From positions 124,001 to 188,000 of the forward strand of contig BCKL01000020.1 in NCBI GenBank assembly GCA_001600635.1: 64,000 nt of DNA. Reading direction: 5' to 3'. Source of the stretch: Leucosporidium creatinivorum. Its lineage: Eukaryota; Basidiomycota; Microbotryomycetes; Leucosporidiales; Leucosporidiaceae. The notes below the pieces were generated by a model, which ran no database searches, was not told the origin of the DNA, and saw nothing but the letters and a program-made list of their open reading frames with translations. Every line of letters starts with the position of its first letter. Position 1 is the first letter of the stretch. The position numbers and the translations under genes are program-made. Below, one piece after another: positions 58,890 through 64,000 of the stretch.

Positions 58890-59551
58890 CCTGCTGCTGC
58901 TGTCCTACAGCCGACCCCGAGCTGGCTGCTGCTCCCTTCGTGGGCCTGGCGAGTTGGGCGTGACGGATTAGACTTTGACCGAGCGGGAAGGGTGTTGGGC
59001 GGCCTTTCGAGGTACAGGGACAAGCTGTGTAGGTCGATAAGATGGAAGAGGCGAGATTCGTCGAGCCGACTAGAAGACGAGCGACGAGGAAGAAGGGAAG
59101 AAGAGGGCCGAGCAGCAGCTGGAGCTCAGCGACTTGCGAAGGCAGTTGAAGGTCTGCTCTGATTGAGCGAGCAGGGCTGAAGGATGATGAAGATGAGCTC
59201 TGTTTCCTGCTATATAGCCCCGCTCAACCTACAGCTTCCCCCTTCGCCGGCCAAACGCCTTACCCCTTTCCACCTTCATCGCCGAACTTCGACCTCGGAG
59301 CTTCTCGCAAGCGAAAAGGGAAACGAAATTGCAGCTGAAATGTGCTTGAGATTGCCTTTTGCCTCGATATGCCATCCGCCAGTTCGGCTTCTTCCTTTGG
59401 GCCGGCCGAGGTCGCGAGAATCAACGCGCACGGAGGTTGGTTCTTGCCACCGCACTCGTCTACACTTCGCCTCGTTTCTCGGCTCAAGCACCGCAGCACG
59501 ACTCTTTACAAACCCTCACCAACTCGCTACAGCCTCTCCACTACAGTACAG
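58890..59551. promoter_or_regulatory. Divergent promoter region between CASTOR-like and cytochrome c peroxidase genes
   Basis: About 660 bases between opposite starts. A TATA-like TATATAG at 59211-59217 could direct the peroxidase transcript. An ATG at 59369 is in frame with the peroxidase and would add 61 residues; an out-of-frame ATG lies at 59339. Confidence 0.45.
59211..59217 (+). promoter_or_regulatory. TATA-like element upstream of cytochrome c peroxidase
   Basis: TATATAG in the context CCTGCTATATAGCCCC, about 340 bases before the chosen start codon. Position is compatible with a core promoter if the leader is long. Confidence 0.35.
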
Positions 59552-61229
59552 ATGGTCGCTGCTTCTCAGAAAGGCGACTTTGACGCGGTTCGCCGCGATA
59601 TCGCGAGTATCCTAGATGCACCGGACTGGGACGATGGAAGTTACGGCCCGATTACTGTTCGATTGGCATGGGTGAGTTCTGTACTCTCCTGCTCGCTCAA
59701 CGGCCAAAGCCTGACTTCGCTCGGACCTTGCCTCCCTTCTTCCCTCCTTCTCTATTTCTTTCCTGGCTCGTTTTCGCGCAAAAGCACGCTTCGGGGACCT
59801 ACTCTGTGGCCTCCGGCAAGGGTGGAAGTAGTGGAGCAGGCATGAGGTGAGCTGGGAGCCCTGCAGGACGCCAGGAAGCCGAGAACGGTCGCCGAACCTG
59901 GGGATCGGCCGCCTGCTGACATGTCTTTATGCTTGAAAGGTACGAAACTGAAGGAGGAGACCCTGCCAACGCTGGACTACAGCACGCGCGCGTCCTGCTC
60001 GAGCCGATCAAGGAGAAGCACCCCGTGAGTGACCTCGGCCGACCAACGATAGAGGCTCGTAGAGTTCGAGACGTTCTTGCTGACCATTCAAGTTGACAGT
60101 GGATCACCTACTCCGATCTCTGGACCCTCGCCGGAGTTGTAGCAGTCAAGGAGATGGGAGGTGAGCCGCCGCCACTTCGGTTGATCTCCTGAGCGCTGTA
60201 GCTGATCCCTCATCTACAGGTCCCGACATCCCATGGGTCGCAGGACGTACCGATTTCGATAACGAGGACTTCGTACGTTCCCGTCCAGCCTGGCTCTCGA
60301 CGTCGGCGCTGACCCTGCCCCTCTCCAGTGCCCTCCTCGAGGCCTCCTCCCTGATGGAGCTCTGGCTTCCGACCACCTTCGAGACATTTTCTACCGTATG
60401 GGGTTCAACGATCAGGAGATAGTCGCCTTGAGTGGAGCCCACTCGCTCGGGGTGAGTCTCGCCCGAGGTTCGAACGATGAGCCGAGCGGAAGCTGACGGG
60501 TCTTCCACCTCTTTACCTCATCTTCACGCGCTCTCCAATATACTCGCCGACGTCCATCTCCTCTCCATCACTCACAGCGCTGCCACGCCGACCGAAGTGG
60601 CTGGGACGGACCCTGGGTCGTCAACCCTACTCGCTTCTCCAATCAATACTTCAAGATGCTCACCAAGTTCAAGTGGACCAAGAAGGAGTGGACCGGTCCC
60701 TTCCAGTACCGCAACGACGACTTGGGAGAGGGTGAGTTCTTTCTCCGCGATTCGGTTCAGCTTGCCGCTCGACCGAAGCTGACCCCTTCCCCCCTTCCTC
60801 AGAGCTCATGATGCTTCCCACCGACCTTGCTCTGATTGAAGATGATGGTGAGTTGTTGACTTTATCCTCGCCTTTGGGCTCAAGCTGACCTATCTGATCG
60901 CCAGCCTTCCGCCCTTGGGTCCACGCTTACGCTGAGGACAAGGACAAGTTCTTCGCCGACTTCTCGAAGGCCTTCGCCAAGCTTATCGAGTTGGGCGTGG
61001 ATAGGAGCCAGCCTGTGAGTACTGCGCCTCTTGACCTCTCCTCGAGCTTCACCGCTGACCGTCCCCTCCTCCGCCCTCGCCGATCCTCCCTTCCCCCTTC
61101 CTCTTTCTCTCCATGCGCCCTCGCCATCACGCCACTCACCCACTCTGACAGTACGAGTCCGCACCTCCCAAGAGCAAGGAGCTGGGCGCGCCTGAGCACG
61201 GCACTGGTCTCGGAAGGGCCAAGCTTTAG
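59552..61229 (+). CDS. Cytochrome c peroxidase (class I haem peroxidase)
   Basis: A 296-residue enzyme in ten exons that sum to 297 codons. It reduces hydrogen peroxide using electrons from ferrocytochrome c. Conserved elements are RLAWHASGTY (distal Arg, Trp and His), [51 protein letters not shown] (proximal haem-ligand His), SGWDGPW (the Trp that forms the radical in Ccp1) and [13 protein letters not shown] with [12 protein letters not shown]. Starting at 59552 ([20 protein letters not shown]) gives the mature-like form with no targeting sequence. The frame continues upstream to an ATG at 59369, and that extension ([20 protein letters not shown]) is basic and hydroxyl-rich like a mitochondrial presequence. 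Two forms are therefore possible. A TATA-like box lies upstream. Confidence 0.92.
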
Positions 61230-62370
61230 ACGTTGGCCTGAGCGAGCAGGCGGGAGTCGAACGAGTCGGCGGCGATACAGCGCGAGACGCTAGACTATCG
61301 TAGATTTAGAATTGCTATCATTTTACAGTTTTGTCATTCTATACCTCCTCACAGAACCTCTCGCCGGCTATTTCACCTTGTTAGCGAGCAAATAGGAAAC
61401 GCCGAGCGAGAAGCTGCCTCCCATCCCTGCAGCAAGCCTGATATTGAGGCACTCCCACCTATAGCCGGCCACCTTGAGGTATCAAGAGTGTGTGCTGAGC
61501 TGCTGGGCGCCTCCACCCACCGTTCAGATGGCTGCAATTCGGCTCGAAATCGCCGAGCCCCCCGAAGCGTTGGTCAAAGAGCAGGTTTGATGGAGCTCGT
61601 TTGTGGTAGCGGAGTCGTTTTCAGATGTATGATGTAGCGTCCTGCAGCGCTACAAGTCACCTCGCTCATCAAGTGAGCTTCAGCAGCCATAAATGGGGGC
61701 CGAGCAGGTAAGAGCTTGTCAGCGATGCAGCGGCACTTTCAGAGGACGCCCAACCCAAAAGCAGATATCTTTCAGGTTAGTACAGGCTCCAGCTCTCAGC
61801 AAATACGAGCTTCAGAGCCGTTACGACGGCTGCAGGTTTGTCCGAAGTCGACGACCATCGCCGAGCTGTCGACTCCCTCTGAAAGGGCGCCGGGGAGCTC
61901 ACAATACAGCCCTGAGGCTCTCAATGACTTCGAAAAGTTCTCATCTCACCCTCGACTTGCTACCTCACCCTCAGCTTGCTGTACAGACTTCCGAGCTCCG
62001 AGCCGAGAGAGGGGCTCGGTGCTCGGCTCAATTGCTCGCTCTGTAGCTCAGCAAGCACCAGCCTAGAATACTGATCGCTGCAACGCGACAGTGCAACTTC
62101 TGCACTCGGGCCACAGCTGCGGCATCTCTCGCTCGGCCACTTGCGCCAAGCACCCAAGAGCGAAGGCGCCTGCTGGTCCCCTCCTTCATCTCTTGTCCAA
62201 TTTGCTCGTCCAGTCTTGTTGCCTCTCGGTCCAACCTTATCGACCCCGCACTACCTGGGCATCAGCTAATCTCGTACAGAAGGCCGCATCGTTTACCCCA
62301 GTGACCTCAACGACAGACGCAAACCGCGACTCAGCTCGCTTGCCAGCTTTTGGGGGATCCTCTCGCCGCG
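61230..62370 (+). promoter_or_regulatory. Intergenic region upstream of the Na+/H+ antiporter
   Basis: About 1.1 kb holding the peroxidase 3' end and the antiporter promoter. I see no supported gene, repeat or RNA. Confidence 0.4.
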
Positions 62371-64000
62371 ATGTCGCATGTATTCCACCCGGCGGACAGC
62401 TACGTTCCCAATGCTACCCAGTTTATGGGGGCTGGGACCCTCGAGGAGGCAGCGTAAGCTCTGCAGAGCTGGGAAACGAGCTGGCAAGCCCTGGCGAGCG
62501 AGCCGAAGCGCCCGCTCGCTCGTGGGGACGGCCAGTCGCTGTACCGATAAGCTGACCATCACCTCAAATCTCTTCTGTATATAGTCATGAGCTGTATCAA
62601 GTCGTGCCCGAGGTAAGCAATTCCTTACAGACTGGGAAGCGGTCATCGAGGGGCAACAATCCCGGCGCGGCGAACACTTGAATTGACCCTCTTGGCGCCT
62701 GTAGGTGAACATCGTCCATCTGGCCATCACCGTCCTTTCCGTCTTCGTTGTCTTCTTCGGTCTCTTCTCGTACGTTTACAGTCTAATCTCGCAGTTCTCA
62801 TCTCCGCCGCGAGCGAACGCTGATCGTACTTCGCTTCGCAGGGGTTTCGTCAAGGAAAGGCTCTTCGTGGGAGAAGCTATCATCGCTACCGGATTTGGTG
62901 TTGCTTTCTCGTGAGTCGAGCTTTCGAGTTGGGGTTGACCGCTGCTCGGTGGTGGCGGAAAGATGAAAGTTGGGTCGAGAAAGTGGACCGAGAGCTGACT
63001 TGAATCTCTATGCACCACCACAGAGGGTATGCTGCTGGTATCTTCGCACCGAGGTCGTGGTCGGCTGGTGAGTTCTCGAGGAGGGCATATCAGACGGTCG
63101 GAGCGAAGGCAGCGCTTCGACTCGAAGCTGACCCTTTGCTCGTGCAGGCCACTCTTTCGACGATGTTACACTCGAACTTACGAGGATTGTGATTGCCCTC
63201 TCGGTCTTCGCCGTCGGAGTCGAATTGCCCAAGTGCGTTCCCGCTTCGCAGGTTGTCCCTCGCCGATTCTCTCAAACTGACTCCGACGCGTTCTCCGTCC
63301 CACAGAGCCTACATCTTACGACACTGGAAGTCGCTATGCATGCTCCTCGGTCCCATGTACGTTCAAACGCGCTTCCCGGAATTCTCGGCCTTCGCAGCAT
63401 GACTGACTTCGCCTTCGCTTCTCTCCAATTGCAGCATGTTCCTCGGGTGGATGGTCTCCGCCGCACTCATGTACGCCATCATCCCCGGGCTTGAGTTCCT
63501 ACCCGCCCTCGTCGTCGCCGCTGGAGTCACGCCCACCGATCCTATCCTCGCCTCCTCGGTCGTGGGAAAGGGAAAGTTCGCGCAAGAGCACGTTCCGGCG
63601 CACATTCGACACATTCTTCAAGCTGAGAGTGGATGTAACGACGGAGCAGCGTTCCCCTTCCTCGTACGTTGTTGCTCGAAGACGGAGGACGGCGGTGAGG
63701 CAAGAAGCGCTAACGCCGAGCTCTCTTCTCCAGTACATCGCCCTCTTCATCCTCATGCGCGGCCACCACTCCATCGGACACGCCATCGGATATTGGTTCC
63801 TCCTCTGCCTCCTCTACCAAATCGTCCTCGGATGCATCATCGGCGCGGTCGTCGGAATCCTCGCTCGCAAGCTGCTCAAGTTCTCCAAGAGGAGGGAGCT
63901 GATCGATAGGGAGTCGATGGTGCGTTGACATCGAGTCTATGGATATAAGAGCGATCTCCTGATGCTTCATGCCGACAGGTCGCGATGTACGTCGCTCTGG
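62371..64000 (+). CDS. Plasma-membrane Na+/H+ antiporter (Nha1/Sod2-like), 3'-truncated by the window edge
   Basis: The N-terminal part of a fungal cation/proton antiporter that exports Na+, K+ or Li+ and helps set cytosolic pH. Exon 1 starts MSHVFHPADSYVPNATQFMG (ATG 62371) and splices from GTAAGC at about 62456 to HELYQVVPE, then to VNIVHLAITVLSVFVVFFGL. Subsequent exons read FVKERLFVGEAIIATGFGVA, GYAAGIFAPRSWSAG, FDDVTLELTRIVIALSVFAV, and after it WMVSAALMYAIIPGLEFLPA, AGVTPTDPILASSVVGKGKF, containing the transport Asp of the TDP motif, then HIRHILQAESGCNDGAAFPF. The last intron seen begins near 63922 and the coding frame resumes at 63979 (VAMYVAL) before the window ends. The long cytosolic tail typical of the family is outside. 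Confidence 0.92.

Overview
The window is nuclear DNA of a fungus, most likely a basidiomycete red-yeast relative (Pucciniomycotina, Microbotryomycetes-like). That placement is an inference from high GC, dense genes, many introns of 55-70 bases, a near-universal CTGAC branch site 15-25 bases before the acceptor AG, and protein families typical of that group. There is no bacterial-style organisation, no CRISPR array, no rRNA or tRNA that I can support, and no recognisable transposon or virus-derived element.

Layout from left to right: the C-terminal ~2,540 residues of the bridge-like lipid transfer protein FMP27 (+); a small zinc-binding/SAM-like protein (-); two tandem F-box-like genes (+), the second with a broken frame; a DHHC palmitoyltransferase resembling Pfa3 (+); RAD50 (-, 22 exons, 1,312 residues); V-ATPase subunit e, VMA9 (+); a shuffled fragment of a sugar transporter, followed by the intact transporter (-); a 1,421-residue Ser/Pro-rich protein of unknown function (+); an acetylpolyamine amidohydrolase/HDAC-fold enzyme (-); an ING-family PHD protein (-); an arrestin-like protein (+); an FBXO21-like F-box protein (+); a Sas2-like MYST acetyltransferase (+); a second DHHC copy and a third F-box-like gene (both -); a small coiled-coil protein (+); a second FBXO21-like gene (-); a CASTOR-like ACT-domain protein (-); cytochrome c peroxidase (+); and the start of a plasma-membrane Na+/H+ antiporter (+) that runs off the right end.

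The most striking structure is a 2.4-kb inverted duplication. Positions 13727-16125 and 48381-50782 are almost identical in opposite orientation and bracket 32 kb of unrelated genes. Each arm holds the 3' tip of an F-box-like gene plus a whole DHHC gene. The arms differ mainly in one island of about 360 bases, which looks like a gene-conversion mosaic. The right-hand DHHC copy has lost the AG of the intron acceptor that falls inside the DHHC motif, so it is probably non-functional. Two ambiguous bases (n) occur at mirrored positions in both arms, pointing to unresolved differences between copies. The three F-box-like genes share a conserved 5' leader with a 5'UTR intron, and all place their last intron one codon before the stop.

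No operon logic applies here. Chromatin and DNA-repair genes (RAD50, ING, MYST) and nutrient or ubiquitin genes (VMA9, transporter, CASTOR-like, arrestin-like, F-box) sit near one another, but nothing in the sequence shows that they act together. I did not find a clearly new system. The best candidates for a second look are the inverted F-box/DHHC duplication and the local expansion of F-box genes.
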